Shown here in pieces: positions 35,941-49,679 of a stretch of 64,000 nucleotides of DNA. The stretch's first letter is position 1. Every line of letters starts with the position of its first letter. Source of the DNA: Metopolophium dirhodum. Its lineage: Eukaryota > Arthropoda > Insecta > Hemiptera > Aphididae. Under the pieces are notes generated by a model, which ran no database searches, had not been told where the DNA came from, and was given only the letters and a program-made list of their open reading frames with translations. The stretch is taken from NCBI RefSeq assembly GCF_019925205.1, contig NC_083568.1:27774393-27838392 (forward strand), written 5' to 3'. The translations under genes and the position numbers were made by a program.

Positions 35941-36620
35941 GTTATCAACTACTAAAATTAATATAAAATAGCAATAGGTTCAATAGTACAGCACTTATCT
36001 ATTGAGTAATTATATAATATTATAATATATAACTAATTAATTAAACAGATAGAACAATATTAAAAAAAAATAAAAACAGAAACACTGGATATCGGTGCCG
36101 CCATCCCTGAGTCTCGACTTCTCTTCACTTGTCTCGGGACAGAATAATGTGTTATTATTTATTATAGCAGTGTTTCCCAAACTTTTTGCAATGGTGACCC
36201 ATAAATTTAATGTCCCTATTTGCTACATATGCTATATTATAATGTTAATAGTCGTATATACTTTATATAAGTATATGACATTTATAGTCTATAATCTATA
36301 TAACCACATCGTCGTCAAATAATGTGTTGACAAAAAAAAGTTTGCCCAATTCATGAAATCATTAAAATCAAATATTGGCGGCTTTGTGAAGTTGGTAATC
36401 AAATTTTCGATTTCGAGTAGGTGGGTAGGTACACCTATTCGGCAACGACGATGTTGATTTCATAATTTCTACTTAAAACATAATATAGGTAGATACATAT
36501 TATTAAATAGAACTGGCTGGAGTAGCTATATAATATTACACTTGATACTCGTTTACGAGAATGTCATTGGTCAATTATTTATTTTTTTAAATTAATATTA
36601 GAATAATTTGTCAACAGGTT

Positions 36621-36642
36621 AACCTAACCTAACCTAACCTTA
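36621..36642. repeat. Second interstitial CCTAA run
   Basis: About four units of AACCT in a row (AACCTAACCTAACCTAACCT). Same type as the run at 11817. Confidence 0.65.
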
Positions 36643-37539
36643 AGAAGACTCAACAATTAATTTTTTTTTTAATTAGAACTTACAACAAAAAAAGGAAATC
36701 AATTTTTTTTTTTGACGCAGTAAGTACCTAGCTAGGTAGCTATGCTATGTAATTAGGTAATAGGTATAGATCTACTAAGAAATTGTAAATATCAAAATAT
36801 TTCAATAATTTTGAACCTTAAAAAACATTAATAAAATCAAGTTATAAATCTACTCGAAATAATACATTTAAAACATTATTAAATAATATGTAATTTTTTA
36901 TTTTCGTGTATGCATGTACATTGTACCACAGAATAGAATAATTGTACCCTACTTGCATTATACAGATTATAAATCACAATGGTCAGAATGAGAGGTATTT
37001 ATGGTATAAACCAATTTTTTTTTGGTGGGTGGGGGTGTTAATGTTTTAATCCCCCCCCCCCACCCCAATCAAACATGACCAACTAGCTTAGTAGTTTTAG
37101 GTTTATCATATCGTATACTATATATTAAAATATATACACTTAGACTGTTCTATGCGGAGAGATCATTATCTTATAGCTATCTATAGAGTATAGATTACAG
37201 AAATAATAATATAATACATATACTAACATACTTACTATACCTTAAAATAGTCTTTTAATTCTTGCTGCGCATTGCAGAAGCTTGATTTTATAATATTTTA
37301 TCCTGTATACAAAATATGTCAATTAATACTGAAATACATTCGGACACAACTTCATAAATAAGACACACAATAATATATTGTTTTGGTCATCGTAAATTAT
37401 TATCATGACGTGTCGAAAATCAGGCGTGAATAAACGTAAACAAATATACTTGACAATACAATAATATATAGATAGGTTTGTACATTGTACATATTATTAT
37501 ATCAATATCAACAAGTAACAACTACACTATACGTAGATT

Positions 37540-37960
37540 CACAATATACGTCGCGGGTACCGGCCTTCGCACACCATTTACCAATTACCGCGGACGTGAT
37601 TGTCAACGTATACCTTATCTACCGGACAGGTATACTCGCGCGCCTCGCCAGAAGAAACTAAACGTCGCGGCCGTCGCCGTCCTGCTGCACACGCTGCTCT
37701 GCGACCGAAGTATTTTCGCAGCCTATGGGCTATGGCCTATGACCATCCGACGGACCGCCGAGCACCGCGCGACCATTTCCAATTCATTTTTATAGACGAC
37801 GGACGCAGCGAGGCCAATATTTTGGCAGAGCCCTGGCTATATAGATCGCGGTCGGCGGGAAAAATCTTGCTGAATTTTCATTGTCGATACTTACTGCGTC
37901 TGTCAGAATATACATCCATGCGTATTAACTATTAAGGGGACCGCGCGCGGCCTTTTTATT
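37540..37960. promoter_or_regulatory. CpG-rich patch, possible promoter or 5' exon
   Basis: About 400 bases of markedly higher GC and CpG than the surroundings (for example GTCGCGGGTACCGGCC, CGCGGCCGTCGCCGTC, GACCGCGCGCGGCC). Overlapping ORFs in two frames have no domain-like pattern. In this AT-rich genome such patches usually mark promoters or first exons. No gene is identified for it here. Confidence 0.4.
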
Positions 37961-38974
37961 TTACTCAAAAACATGACTTACAGAAAAACTCTCACGCCTC
38001 GTAGAGAGCGATCAGATTTTGATCATTTATTTTTGCTGTTGTAAGAATATATAAATAGTGTATAAAACGAGCGTCAATGACCAAGCTAGATTACAAGACA
38101 TGTATAGGTACCAAGGTAATTTAGGCGCGCAGGCTATAATATTTATACCTACCAACTCGAGTGTAAACGCTTTACAAGTACCTATTTTTTAACCCACTGT
38201 AACGAAAACACAATAATATTGTTCTTCGTCGTACATTAAAATATATTTTACTCATAAGCTTCGTTTATTTGGTAACAGACAATAGCAGACATATTACATG
38301 GGACTATAGGTATAGGCTTGTTGGAACTTTTAAAATGTAATATTATATTAACAGAGTAATAATAATACAACACTGGATAATAGCATAATCAACTAAACTG
38401 TGTGATTTTATAAAAACAAATCGTTTATTTTACACGTAAAAAACACAACGTATACAGACATATGGGTATAATATAACGTAGACGTGCGCTTCATAACGAC
38501 TAGTATGATATATTTGTTTTTTGACTTAAGAGCAGGTACTTATAGGTATATAACGTAATTTTAGAACGAAAGCAATATAATAGAGTTACCTATACGCATA
38601 CACACATACATATATATACATAATTATACTGCACGTTACGCAATCGTAGTCTTTGGTATACATAAATATATAATAGGTATATGGGCATAATACATGACTA
38701 TATATATCATTGCTGTATGACGTATATATTATTGTAATAGTTAAGCATGTTAAATGATTTTACTTTATAAACTTAAATTACGCGGTGGTGGTCCGCACTC
38801 CAGGCGTACTTGAACGGTAACTCATATATTATATTATTATGATCGGGTATACCTATTCCTATATATTACATATATTATTTGTAATCTCGGGTAGGTATCC
38901 ATCAATATAATATACGATACCTATAATATAATATTATAATTTATAAATAATAAACGCAGCATTCAGGTACGACT

Positions 38975-39232
38975 TCAGTAGGGGCACAGCGGGGCCGAAG
39001 GGTAAGGCGACTGACCCGGGAAAGCGTAGTTGTCCGCATTGATGACCCAGCACGTGGCTTTGTACTTCTCCTTGCCGCCGGCCCTCGGCGTCCTAGCCGT
39101 CGGCTGTGAGTTGCGGTGGTAGTGCTGACGGGGCGGAAATCCGAACAGCTCTTCCCAGATGGGCGCCCCATAGACGACGGCCAACAGGGCGAACGCCAAA
39201 ACCACTCGTAACCAACTGCGGTAAGACGACAT
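38975..39232 (-). CDS. Small predicted secreted protein (85 aa)
   Basis: ORF from ATG at 39232 to TGA at 38975. Residues 1-23 form a clear signal peptide: a short polar/basic start (MSSYRSWLR), a hydrophobic core (VVLAFALLAVV) and a likely cleavage after VYG, before APIWEE. The mature part is about 62 residues. It has a charged, Pro-rich middle (GFPPRQHYHRN, TARTPRAGGKEKYK) and an aromatic C-terminal segment with its only two cysteines (ATCWVINADNYAFPG ... PLCPY), which could form one disulphide. It could be a secreted peptide precursor or effector-type protein. The KEKYK segment might be a processing region, but no classic amidation signal is seen. Family not recognised. Confidence 0.6.
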   Translation of the reverse strand: MSSYRSWLRVVLAFALLAVVYGAPIWEELFGFPPRQHYHRNSQPTARTPRAGGKEKYKATCWVINADNYAFPGQSPYPSAPLCPY

Positions 39233-39479
39233 TACGGCAACGACGACAATAATATAATATTATTATACTGCACGGTATATGATATTATGCACGGTATGTG
39301 TCTTTGGCGGAAAAATCGAAACGGAAGAGAGAGAACAAAAAAAACACGTGACTTTTCGATAGGTAATTATAATGTTATACAGTGATAATATATTATAATG
39401 ACTGCAGCGAATACATATACGCACGTAACGCGTGTTTTTATGTTGTTATTTTTTCGAGCCGTATATTGAGCAATCGGAC

Positions 39480-39910
39480 GGTATAATATTATATTATATA
39501 TAGTTTCCCGCGACGTTTCGGGCGACGAATTCGACGCGCACTAAACTCGGTCTATTGCGCGCGATTTAACGGCCGCGAAATGTATAATATTTTAGGAAAA
39601 CGATGACGGGTGAGAATAGACTGCGCCACGAAGGAAACTGGAGATTTTCACACTGACCGAAAATATTATTATCTGCGTCAGCGGCGGTGGTGCGGTTCGT
39701 GCCTGCGGTCCGCTCCGACACGGTGCGCGTTTTATATACGCGGGAACGATACGTCTACAAACGGATTTCAGTACCTACCACGCCGTGGCCCGCCCAATCC
39801 GTAGCGGACAAACCTATCGCGCGCGCATGGCGCCGCCGCCGTGGACGGACGGCCGCGGTGGCGCAGGCCTTGGGATCTCGCCCCGACACTTGCAGTGCAG
39901 CTATATAATA
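39480..39910 (-). promoter_or_regulatory. CpG-rich region upstream of the secreted-protein gene
   Basis: High-CpG DNA (CGCGACGTTTCGGGCGACGA, GCGCGCGATTTAACGGCCGC, GCCGCCGCCGTGGACGGACG) about 250-680 bp upstream of the ATG at 39232. A TATA-rich segment (TATATAATATAATATTATAC on the minus strand, about 39481-39500) lies between them. This is consistent with a promoter for the minus-strand gene. ORFs here show no protein signature. Confidence 0.4.
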
Positions 39911-41228
39911 TTATTATGCATACATGTTAGTATACTTATCATCGCGAATTTTCACATGTACATAAACGTACATTATAGTAAATATAAGTGTGTGCAAAGT
40001 ATACAGCCAACAAAACGCGTGGCTGATAATTATATACATATGAAAATGTGTACTCGGCGCAATAATAAATTGATATAATAATAATAGTCTGTAATATGCC
40101 AATTTGTCAATTTTATGCGTCGTATATATATTATCGTATACCTACTACACATATTATAATGTATCTATCATATTATTATAAATTATAATATATACATATA
40201 TATATTTGATATATTATACACTCGCGCTATACTATTGCAGATAATGTTATATTATTACATCCGCGTAATGCACACAATAATTCGCAATCCGCATAATAAT
40301 ATCTTTTATGTGTATATATCGCATATCCGCCGACCGCAACATTTTATTTCACCCGATGACTTTCCTAGACTCCTATAAGCATAATACATTTAATATTTGT
40401 TTTTGCGCGCATGACGTGTTTTCTCTGCACACTAATATATTCAATAAGCGATAAACCAGCGATGTATACCTAGGAGTATACAGCTGAGTGTGCACGACCT
40501 CTCTTTTCAGTTTTCTTTTTTTATATATACGATGTACTTATGGGCTATAGCCTATGGGTGTCTGTGTAGTATGTATACCTAATTGCCTTAATTACTAATT
40601 ATATAGGTAAGTTTATATAGGTACTTGCAATTTGCAAGGTTAAATAACCAACTTTTAACATTTGGATACCGACTAATATTGTTCAGACATCAAAAATAAC
40701 TAGGACACTTTACTGAGAAATTTCACAAAAAAAGTTTTTATACACAAACGCATTTGAACACACAGGCGGCGATTAGCCAAGCATGTTTAAACCCATTTTT
40801 TGATTTAGTTACACATTTATTTAAATAACAATTTTTGGAATTTTAAGTATACCTACAAACCACAAGTTTTCATATATTTAAACTAGGTATGTCATTTAAA
40901 GAGTGTATCGTGAAGATACAAACTTCTTTATTCAAACGAGAACTTTTTGGCTCCTTTTTACTGACAATTGTGTGGTAAATGATTTTTTTCTTTTGAAAAT
41001 TCTGAGTATCTTAATTTATATTTCAAATTTAAACATGTAGTTTATGAGTTATTAAACTGTATGTACTGAATATAATACCTAGTCTTCAATAATTATTTTA
41101 CATAAAATATATAATATGTGTATAAATATAACATTTAGTTTAGACGTTATAAGTATCTACATAATATACGTCTTATTATACACGGACAATTTTTCAAATT
41201 ATAAAAATGTTAAAATAGTTCAAATATA
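39910..41228. other. Non-coding AT-rich stretch
   Basis: TATA-rich simple sequence (around 40120-40215), then AT-rich sequence with no ORF of note. The part near 40690-41060 is weakly similar to the TACAGGGTGA-type element found at 54972. Confidence 0.35.
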
Positions 41229-41670
41229 TTAAGGGGATCCCATACCGTGATTTTCTGTTTTTGTCTAACACACGCACGACATAGGATTTAAGACGGATTC
41301 TTTGCCAAACATATCAATTGATATAATGAAGTGATAAGAATTCTGAAAACAGATTTGAATTCGTCGTCAAGTCTACTTAAAATCGACTTTCCCACAATTT
41401 TGATTTTTAATTTTAACTTCTCCAAAAATTGAAATACAAAAACGTTAAAATACTCTTTTTTAATATGACGTTTTTTGGAATTTGGAGGATAATATCAAAA
41501 ATGTGGCAATGTGAAATTCAAATAGACTTGACGAGGAATTCAAATCTGTTTTCAGAATTCTTATCACTTCAATAGATCAATTGGAATATTTGGCAAAAAA
41601 ACACGTCTAAAATACTATGTCGCGCGTGTGTTAGACAAAAACAGAAAATCACGGTATCGAATCCCCTTAA
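41229..41670. mobile_element. TTAA-flanked foldback MITE (piggyBac-like ends)
   Basis: The ends are TTAAGGGGATCCCATACCGT and its mirror CACGGTATCGAATCCCCTTAA. TTAA on both sides is the target duplication used by piggyBac elements. The two halves are inverted copies for about 180 bp each: the outer arms share GTGATTTTCTGTTTTTGTC, the inner arms share AAGTGATAAGAATTCTGAAA and CAGATTTGAATTC. Nearly the whole 434-bp body can therefore fold into one hairpin. No coding. Confidence 0.85.
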
Positions 41671-44600
41671 TGGCAACTATAATTTTAGAATCATAATAAT
41701 TAATAATAAATAGTTTCCCATTTATTTTAAACCTATCATCATAGACTATTATCCTCAGTACGTTTAAGGTTTAATAACTTACAAAAAAACGTGTTAGTTA
41801 GAATTTTAATTCATACACAACATAATTTTATAAAGTAATTTGGTTGATGTTTATTTATAATAAACAGGGTTCCATTGACCATTTTGGAAAAAGAAATTTG
41901 TATAGTGACGTGACACTCCTTAAATATTTTATAATTTATCTATTTTAATATATTATGGTCTTTAAGTATACTTACAAATTCCAAAAATTATAATTTAAAT
42001 AAATATATTATAAAAGGATAAAATGGGTTGAGCATGCTTGGTAAATATATAGATATATGACGTTATACGGTATATTTGCTTGTTTTTGTTTTTTATAAAA
42101 ATGTTTGATTTAAGTAAATTAAACACATCATTACATACACATAATATAACACATCATTATATACATTATCATTTAAATTATAAGCTTCGTGCGTCAGGCC
42201 TCCATGCTATATTAATTATAGATAATTTTATTCTAGAAAAACTATAACTAATTATCAATCATAATTTGTTCATAATTAATAACGATTATAAAATCCTAGA
42301 CTAAGTTTTTACAAATTAAAATAAGTAATAACCAAGTTCTATTATGACACTATAGTTACGTTTTTATCAATAACAACTGACTTAAGAGAACGTGGCACCT
42401 TTATGTTTTGTTTCCGTCTTACAAGTGCGTAACATTGCAAATATTACGCTCAGAACATCACGTTTAGCTCCGTTAGTTTAAAAATTAGAGTGAATTGAAC
42501 TGTTTTTTTAATTTAAAAGTAAAATTATTATCTAGCAATGTCATACACTGTACATGACACTGCAGGATGCATGTACTTCAGCTATACCTACACGGCTACA
42601 CCTGATAGAGAACATTTTCAAGTTTAAAATCATTTTATTATGGCATAATTGGTCTATGACAAAGGCGAACATCTTAACGAATTATTAGCTATAAGTTGTA
42701 GTCAACATTAAGACAAAAAATACAAATTGTCATAAGTTTAAATTATTATATTAACATTTTAAAATAGGTACCTAACCTATATTATATGCAATTAAATATT
42801 AATAGACTAAACAAAATGAACATAAAAGTTGAATTATTTTATTTACTTAATACCTATATCATTTGTATGGTCTTAAATTTGAAATGTTGCTAACTTTGTT
42901 TTCCGGTGTAGGTACCGGATACTAAAATATATTATATCAATAGGAGGGGCGAGCCGGCGAGGGCACCTATACTTGAGCTAGTGAGCTCAGGCTACTCCAT
43001 TCTTTCAAATTTGATATTTTTTCTTCAACTGTGTACTTATTTATTTTCAAGTCTTTCCCACTATTGAAAAATTCTGTAAACATCACTCTACTATTAGGTA
43101 TTGTAATATAACATAACTACCTACCATATGACTATATAATATACCTACCATACATGGTGGGAGCCGGGAGGGACAAAGGGACTCTTTTATAATACTATCT
43201 GTATATTATATCATATATATTATATAGTATATACAGTATTCAAATTTAAAAGTTCATGCAAAAACTCTTAAATTCTTAATTCTTTACTCTACGCAATCAA
43301 CTATTGTCTATATTAAAATCTCAAAACCAGAAATTTTTCACGTGTTTGCGTTACATTTGCCGTCTTCCGCCATTGAACTGCATGATGGGTAAAATAATTA
43401 TTCAAAATTCAAAATTTTAGACTTCAATATACCAAAGTTGTAATGAAATTTAATAACTAATTATTATACTGTTAAAAATTAGTAAAACTAAAAATAAAAA
43501 TAAATGGTTTACAATTCAGTGTTTTTATTGGCCATACACCTCCCCCCCCCAACCATTATTACAATTCAAAATCCTGGCTACTGGTAATTCATATTACACT
43601 ATTTTTTATATTATATACCCTTAAAAATCAATTGCATTTGTTTTAAAACAAAAAATCAGGTTGGTAACTCAGTTATAGGTATACCAATATTCAACTCATA
43701 TTATACATATATAATTACGGTTCCTGGTTCCACCACTTAATAATATATAAAATGGATTTTCCCAAAATATAATTTTTCCTCTTTATACAATAGTCAGTGT
43801 GCAATAAATTATAACTTATAAAACATTCATAATTCGTATAAAGTACAACGTACAGTATATATACATAACTTGGCGTATTTTCATCCTGTGACAAATACGC
43901 GTTTAAGTCTCTTTATAGTTTTTACACACGCGTAGGTAACGCTATAATAAGTGCGTAGAACTATACATATAATTTTATAAAATCTTCTCACGCACACAAT
44001 TGCATTAGATCATAAATTAATATTATTAAAAATAAAATATGTACTGTGTAGGTATAGGTAGTTATTTATACATACACATTACACATCGATAAATCTCAAA
44101 TCTCAAATCAATCTTAATCGAATATTTTAATACAAACAAATAATATATATAATATGACGTCATCAGCCAAGTTCGTCGCATCCATTTTAAACGACACTAT
44201 GTAATATATTACATATAGCTTATGTATTTCTTACCTTTATTATTTGATTTGTAAAAATATGTAAACAACATATTATGTATGATATGCATTTATGGTATAG
44301 GTAGGTACCTAAGGTTTTTTTAATGTATGTTTTATAGTCTTTAGAGAACCAATTAGGTACTGGATATTATATTAATGTAATAAACATATAGATAGGTACA
44401 ATATTGGTAAAACTCAATTTTAGATATCTATGATCTGATCTACCTTAACTCTTTGTTGTTTTCATTATACAATATATACATACTAATGCAGTAATGTTAC
44501 ATAATATTTTCAAATTCTTCTATCAACAAAAAAATACCTAGAAATTAAATGAATATAATCGAAGGTTTTCAAGTTCGGTAGGTATATTCAAATATAGACA

Positions 44601-45850
44601 CCAATATTCTGACATCACCATTAAATTTTATGTGTTTATTTTCCTACAATAATTAATAATTATATTCACATTTTCTACTGTTTTGTTATTTATACACGTG
44701 TAATCAAAACCACAAAAATAAACTATTTATCACCGTCTTATATAATTGATATGCTTGATGATGCTGAATAATGTGTTAATATATATAATACCAATAATTA
44801 ATTTTTAAAAAGTATGCACACAATTAAATAAATAATTTTAACTGATTTAAAAATTTTTAAATAATTTATACAAATAAATATAAATATTCAATTAATTCAA
44901 TTTTAACATACCTAGTTATTATGAAAGTAAATAAACAGATTTTATTTTTTAATAGAAATTAATCTGGTATTTTACATTGTTTTGTTTTAATATTATGGTC
45001 TATGACGTTATTAGTGTTATAATGACTAGGTATTTTGTTTCCATTTTATGATTTTCTTATGTTATTGTTTTTTTTTTACGATTTTGCTGTCGTTTTTTAA
45101 ATATTTTTGTTAGGTACCTTCTGTTTTTATTTTTTTTTAACGTTTACAAACTCAAATAAAAAGTAGAACTATATTGTGTCCATGTACCTACGTCGTGTCG
45201 TCGTATGATATACCAACAAATTGAAATTGATTATTAGACATTAGTAATAATTTATTACTAATAGGTAACTAATAAGTTTAATAATAATCTGCACTTCATG
45301 TATTATACAGGCTAAATATTTGGGGAATTGATTATGTGTAATATTTAAATCAAGAAAACATAATATATATATATAGGTAAGTACTTATATTTATAATTAT
45401 TATTTATGTATTATGTATAGAAAAAACAATTTAATTGATACAATTTAATTTTTTAAATAGTCTAGAGTGTACAAATAAGTAATAACTTATATTTATAGGA
45501 CATTGGTACCTACTGTGTAAATTGTGGAGTGAACGACCGAAAACACATTTTTGACTATTTAGTCGAAACTTTATTTTAATGAGATGAATTATCACTGAAA
45601 AAAACATAAATACCTACCTAGTAAAAAATGAAAAAAATATGTATTACTGTTTCTTTTGTAGAATATAGAACCAACTCATCTTTTTGTCATTTAATGTTAA
45701 CTCATTCCTATTTCTAATGAGTATTAGTGTTGTATTCGAGTATAATAGGTATACGGTAAACAAAAAAAAAAATGATTAATGTCAGTCATTGAGAAAACTG
45801 TATACATACATACAGTATATATACCTATACACGTGCAGTATCTACATACA
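41671..45850. other. Long non-coding stretch
   Basis: About 4.2 kb with no ORF over 60 codons that looks coding and no clear inverted-repeat element. A fragment near 41890-42040 (CACTCCTTAAATATTTTATA, AAGTATACTTACAAATTCC) matches part of the 54972 element family. A poly-C tract lies at about 43541. Confidence 0.4.
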
Positions 45851-46089
45851 CTAACATTTAAAAACGTTTTATATTATATTGTAGCAGCTTGTAGGTATTC
45901 AATACCAAATAATAAAAACAATAAAAGTCGAATTTGTTTATAGAAATACGGGATAATTCAGCAAGGCAATCACCATCATCCACCCCCATTATTCCTTTAA
46001 TAATAAATTTATTCAAATTTTGATTTTGAAATTTTAGAAATTTAAAGACCATATTTTAAAATATTTAGATTTGAAATTTAACTGTTTAA

Positions 46090-46760
46090 GAAGCGTTCAG
46101 TGGCAATACCAGTCTCTTTTTTTTAAATAAGAAAAAAAGAACCACCATTTTCTAAAATAATCATTTTTTTAAATTTTGATTTATCTATTTAGATTTTTGG
46201 AATTTGAACGAGTAGTTTTTGAGATATTTTATGTTGTATACCTATGATTTTGAATGAATCAGCCATTGGTGATATGATGATTTGAAGATAATACTAATTA
46301 ATATAATAGTCTATCAATATTTTATATCTTTTAACATTTTAAAAAAATTGTCCAAGTAGAAGTTCTAGATTAAGTATTACCTCTATATTGTATTTTATAT
46401 TTTTATATTTTTGTAAAATAATTTATGACCACTATATTATCCTTAATAAATACATTTTAACGATTTAGAAACTACTTGTTAGAATTTTGATTGAGTTACA
46501 ACTTACAAGTTACAACAAAGTTTTAAAAAAATTATCTGATTAACAATTTACAGGAAGAAAGGGTGCTGCTCATTCCAAAAAAAGAAACATCAGGACTTTG
46601 TGAAACCACAGCGTGCACTCCTTAAACTATTAAAAAATGTAATATTTTAAAAAATGTTCTTGAAGTAGCTATTATACTTATACAAATTCCAAACATCAGA
46701 ATTTGAATAAATAAATTATTGAATTAAAAAAAAAAGTTGTTATGAAACTTTTATAACACT
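46090..46760. mobile_element. Diverged relative of the 54972-55735 element
   Basis: Shares ordered blocks with 54972-55735: an AATTTGAACGAGTAGTTTTTG-type block near 46200, its mirror (AACTACTTGTTAGAATTTTGATT) near 46470, then GTGCACTCCTTAAACTATTA and TACAAATTCCAAACATCAGAATTTG. As in that copy, the two halves face each other. The ends are too decayed to define. Confidence 0.45.
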
Positions 46761-48157
46761 AGATACTTACATAAATTTGGTATAAAAATAATACAATATG
46801 TCAATATCATTATAACTATTATATAGTTATATATTGTATCTATAGACAGTATAAACAATTGTTTTCATTTATGAATGAAACTTATTAATTATTATATTAT
46901 GTAATAAACTACAAATAGTTATTATTAAAACTACATTTAATGTATTATATAGTTTTTTTTGGTGCAACATCGGAAATCATAACGTGTGTATATAATATCT
47001 ACTTAAAAAAAATTCGAAATACTCCATGTAATAAATCTTAAATGTAACAAGTGTTTTTATTTTAAAAATATAATTTTAAATAATATTATTTAATATTTAC
47101 TTGCACACGATACACAAATACACAATACACATATTATAAACAGAGAACAATAGTATTCAATATACACAAAAATATATATAAATCATTAAAAATATATGAC
47201 AGTAAAAACAAACAGGAAACATGACAACATTATTACAATACAGTCACAAAGATGTAATTTTAATAATTCACAACAGTAGTATTTTTTTTATAACCGGCAG
47301 CTGTAGTTAAAAGCAGACGGAAGAATAAGCCTCAAGGATTTCTACTATCGGTACTACTATTGGTATCTGCGTTATATATACAGTTACTATATGCTTTATA
47401 ATAGTAGCTACTAGTCAGTATAGGTATGACTGTATGAGCAATTTTACATACTCACTATAGGTACCTATAATATTAAGTACGAAAACTGACTTGGATATAA
47501 TGAGTGTCCTGTTTATAAAAGAATCACCCTGAATTGTATTGAACGATATAGTCATAGGTATATACTTAATTAAGTAGTTATATTTATATTAGGTAGGTAG
47601 GCATACTACAGTCTGGGAATCATGGTTTAGTTATATGATTCATGCATCACGCACTCTAAACAATATTTAACCGATCGAAATTCTTGAAACAAAAAGTATC
47701 TCTTTATAAATACTCTATATTTAAAATACATATAAATAGCTTACAATTCACCTTGGTATTTTGAAAATTGTATTTCGTATTGAAAATAATGATTTAAGTA
47801 GGTTAATAGTACAATATCTCTACGGTTAATATTCTTTGAATTACAACAAAATAATCGGTGGAAGACATAATAAGCGCCAAAATGAGATGAGAAAAAAAAG
47901 TTGTACCGTATGAAAGCGGCGAAATCGAAAGTGCCAAAATCCTAAATACATGTGTGCCACTATTAATAGATATTAAATTCAGAACTATATATTATATTTT
48001 AACAATTTATTATTGACAATTTTTTACCCATTTATTAAAATTATAATTTTATATTTATAATTTATTAATTTATATTATTTTTACAAGATCGATATTTTTA
48101 AATAACTACTTATATGAAATATTAATTTTGGCGCAAACGATGTGTCATTTTTGCAAG

Positions 48158-48346
48158 GCTGGGCATTAACAAGTTAAAAAGTTAAAGTTAAGTTAAAAAG
48201 TTAATTTTATTTTAACTTTCTAACTTAACTAGTTACTTTTGGCTTTTCATTAACTTAAACGTTAACTTACTAAATTTCTTTCTTAATTAACGTGAAATTA
48301 ACTAGTTAATTTTTCATTTTAAGAAGTAAGTTAAGTTAATTTATTT
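48158..48346. repeat. GTTAA/TTAAC-rich low-complexity segment
   Basis: Dense alternation of AGTTAA and TTAACT-type words (AAGTTAAAAAGTTAAAGTTA then TTAACTTTCTAACTTAACT). The two halves are complementary, so it could fold. It starts at AAGGCTGGGCATTAACAAG, an end-like sequence for hAT-type MITEs, but the other end is not clear. Confidence 0.5.
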
Positions 48347-49221
48347 TGTTTTTAATTTTATAATATTTCACTATATCAGTCTATTTCGTTTTCATGTCAA
48401 AAAATATGTATCGTAAATTGTTAAAAGTTAAAAATGTATATCATTCGAATCTAACTTATATGGAAATACTGTATGAAGTATTAACACTATATACTATAAT
48501 TTAGTTTTGGAAAAAAATTAAGTACGCTAGCGTTGTATAAACAAATTAATTTTTTTTAAAAATAGCAACAAGACAGTTTTTTTTTACTAAAAAACCCCTT
48601 TGAAAGTTTATACTATATAGTATATATCATTGTAAACTTGTTAAGTGTAAACCAATACATTCTTCACTCTACTGAATACTGAAAACCTAATTATATTTTT
48701 AATTTGGTATAGATTTAAATTTAAATTTGATTCCAATATGATTTGTTTGAATGAGATAATAATACATTGTGCACAAGCTAAAGATATGCATATAGATAGG
48801 TACACCAGATAAATATTTTTTTATTAGGTATAGTCATTTTTTTTTAGGTATTTTTGCCTATTGGCTATTGCGTCTATATTATTAATATTTTTAATCCAAT
48901 CAACCATAAGTCCACTCGATTGACGCAGTTACGCATCTTTAAGTTATAATACAGGCATTATGATAATACGGTACTACCTATTATTAAGTTATAACATTGA
49001 GCCCTAGGCCGGGATAATATAGTATATATCTTTTAAAAATTAATAATTTTAACATATTATTTTTATCTAAATATTAAAATTGAAATCTCTTTTTCATTTA
49101 TTATTATTACCTATGTGATATATAATATTATTTACTTATATTTTGAAAAAAAGTACGCGTACATTATTAGCCATTATTCTTAATAAATTAATAATGAATT
49201 ATAGAAATAAAAACACAATTA

Positions 49222-49679
49222 CAGTGGTCACTCAATAATTCAAAAAACTCCATAAATCGAACTAAACGCTGAGTCCCTTGAGAAAACCTCTATAATTAGA
49301 AGAAAATACATGTTTTCCGGTCCCCTCGATAATTTGAATTGTCTGTCGGTGGGACACACTCTAGAATTCGAATTTCCTTAAACGCGATTATATGTAAGTT
49401 CATATATATGTATGTGGTGTGTACATATAAAGATTATGTACAATCTATTTAACGTATACTCGTAATGAAACTAATAACCTCTGCAATGGGTAAATCGTTA
49501 TTGAAATCGAATAAAACGTAGTCAGTCGTAAATCGAAATATGGGGCCCACGTAAAGTACAAGTGTTTGTCGATAGCCGACAAAAAAGTCACTCGATAATT
49601 CGAACACTCGGTAAATCGAAAACATCTATAAATCGAATTTTGAACTCGGTTCCCTAAATTTCGAATTATCAAGTGACTG
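49222..49679. mobile_element. TA-flanked pogo/Tc1-like MITE
   Basis: A 458-bp element with ends CAGTGGTCACTCAATAATTC and, inverted, CAGTCACTTGATAATTCGAA. It is flanked on both sides by TA (49220-49221 and 49680-49681), the duplication made by Tc1/mariner-type transposases. Internal partial copies of the end (AAAGTCACTCGATAATTCGA near 49585, CTAGAATTCGAATTTCCTT near 49362) show tandem end duplications. The 75-residue minus ORF across it has no transposase motif. Confidence 0.8.

Noticed and set aside
37478..37935. 105- and 111-residue ORFs in the CpG patch
   Set aside because: Overlapping frames, no recognisable domain or signal peptide. The patch is more likely promoter DNA, although a first exon cannot be excluded.
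39610..40078. ORFs of 64, 73 and 97 residues upstream of the secreted-protein gene
   Set aside because: Mutually overlapping, Arg/Pro-rich from CpG DNA; the third runs into AT-rich simple sequence.
49445..49672. 75-residue minus ORF read as a transposase piece
   Set aside because: Lies in the pogo/Tc1-like MITE and includes its terminal repeat, but shows no DDE or helix-turn-helix motif.
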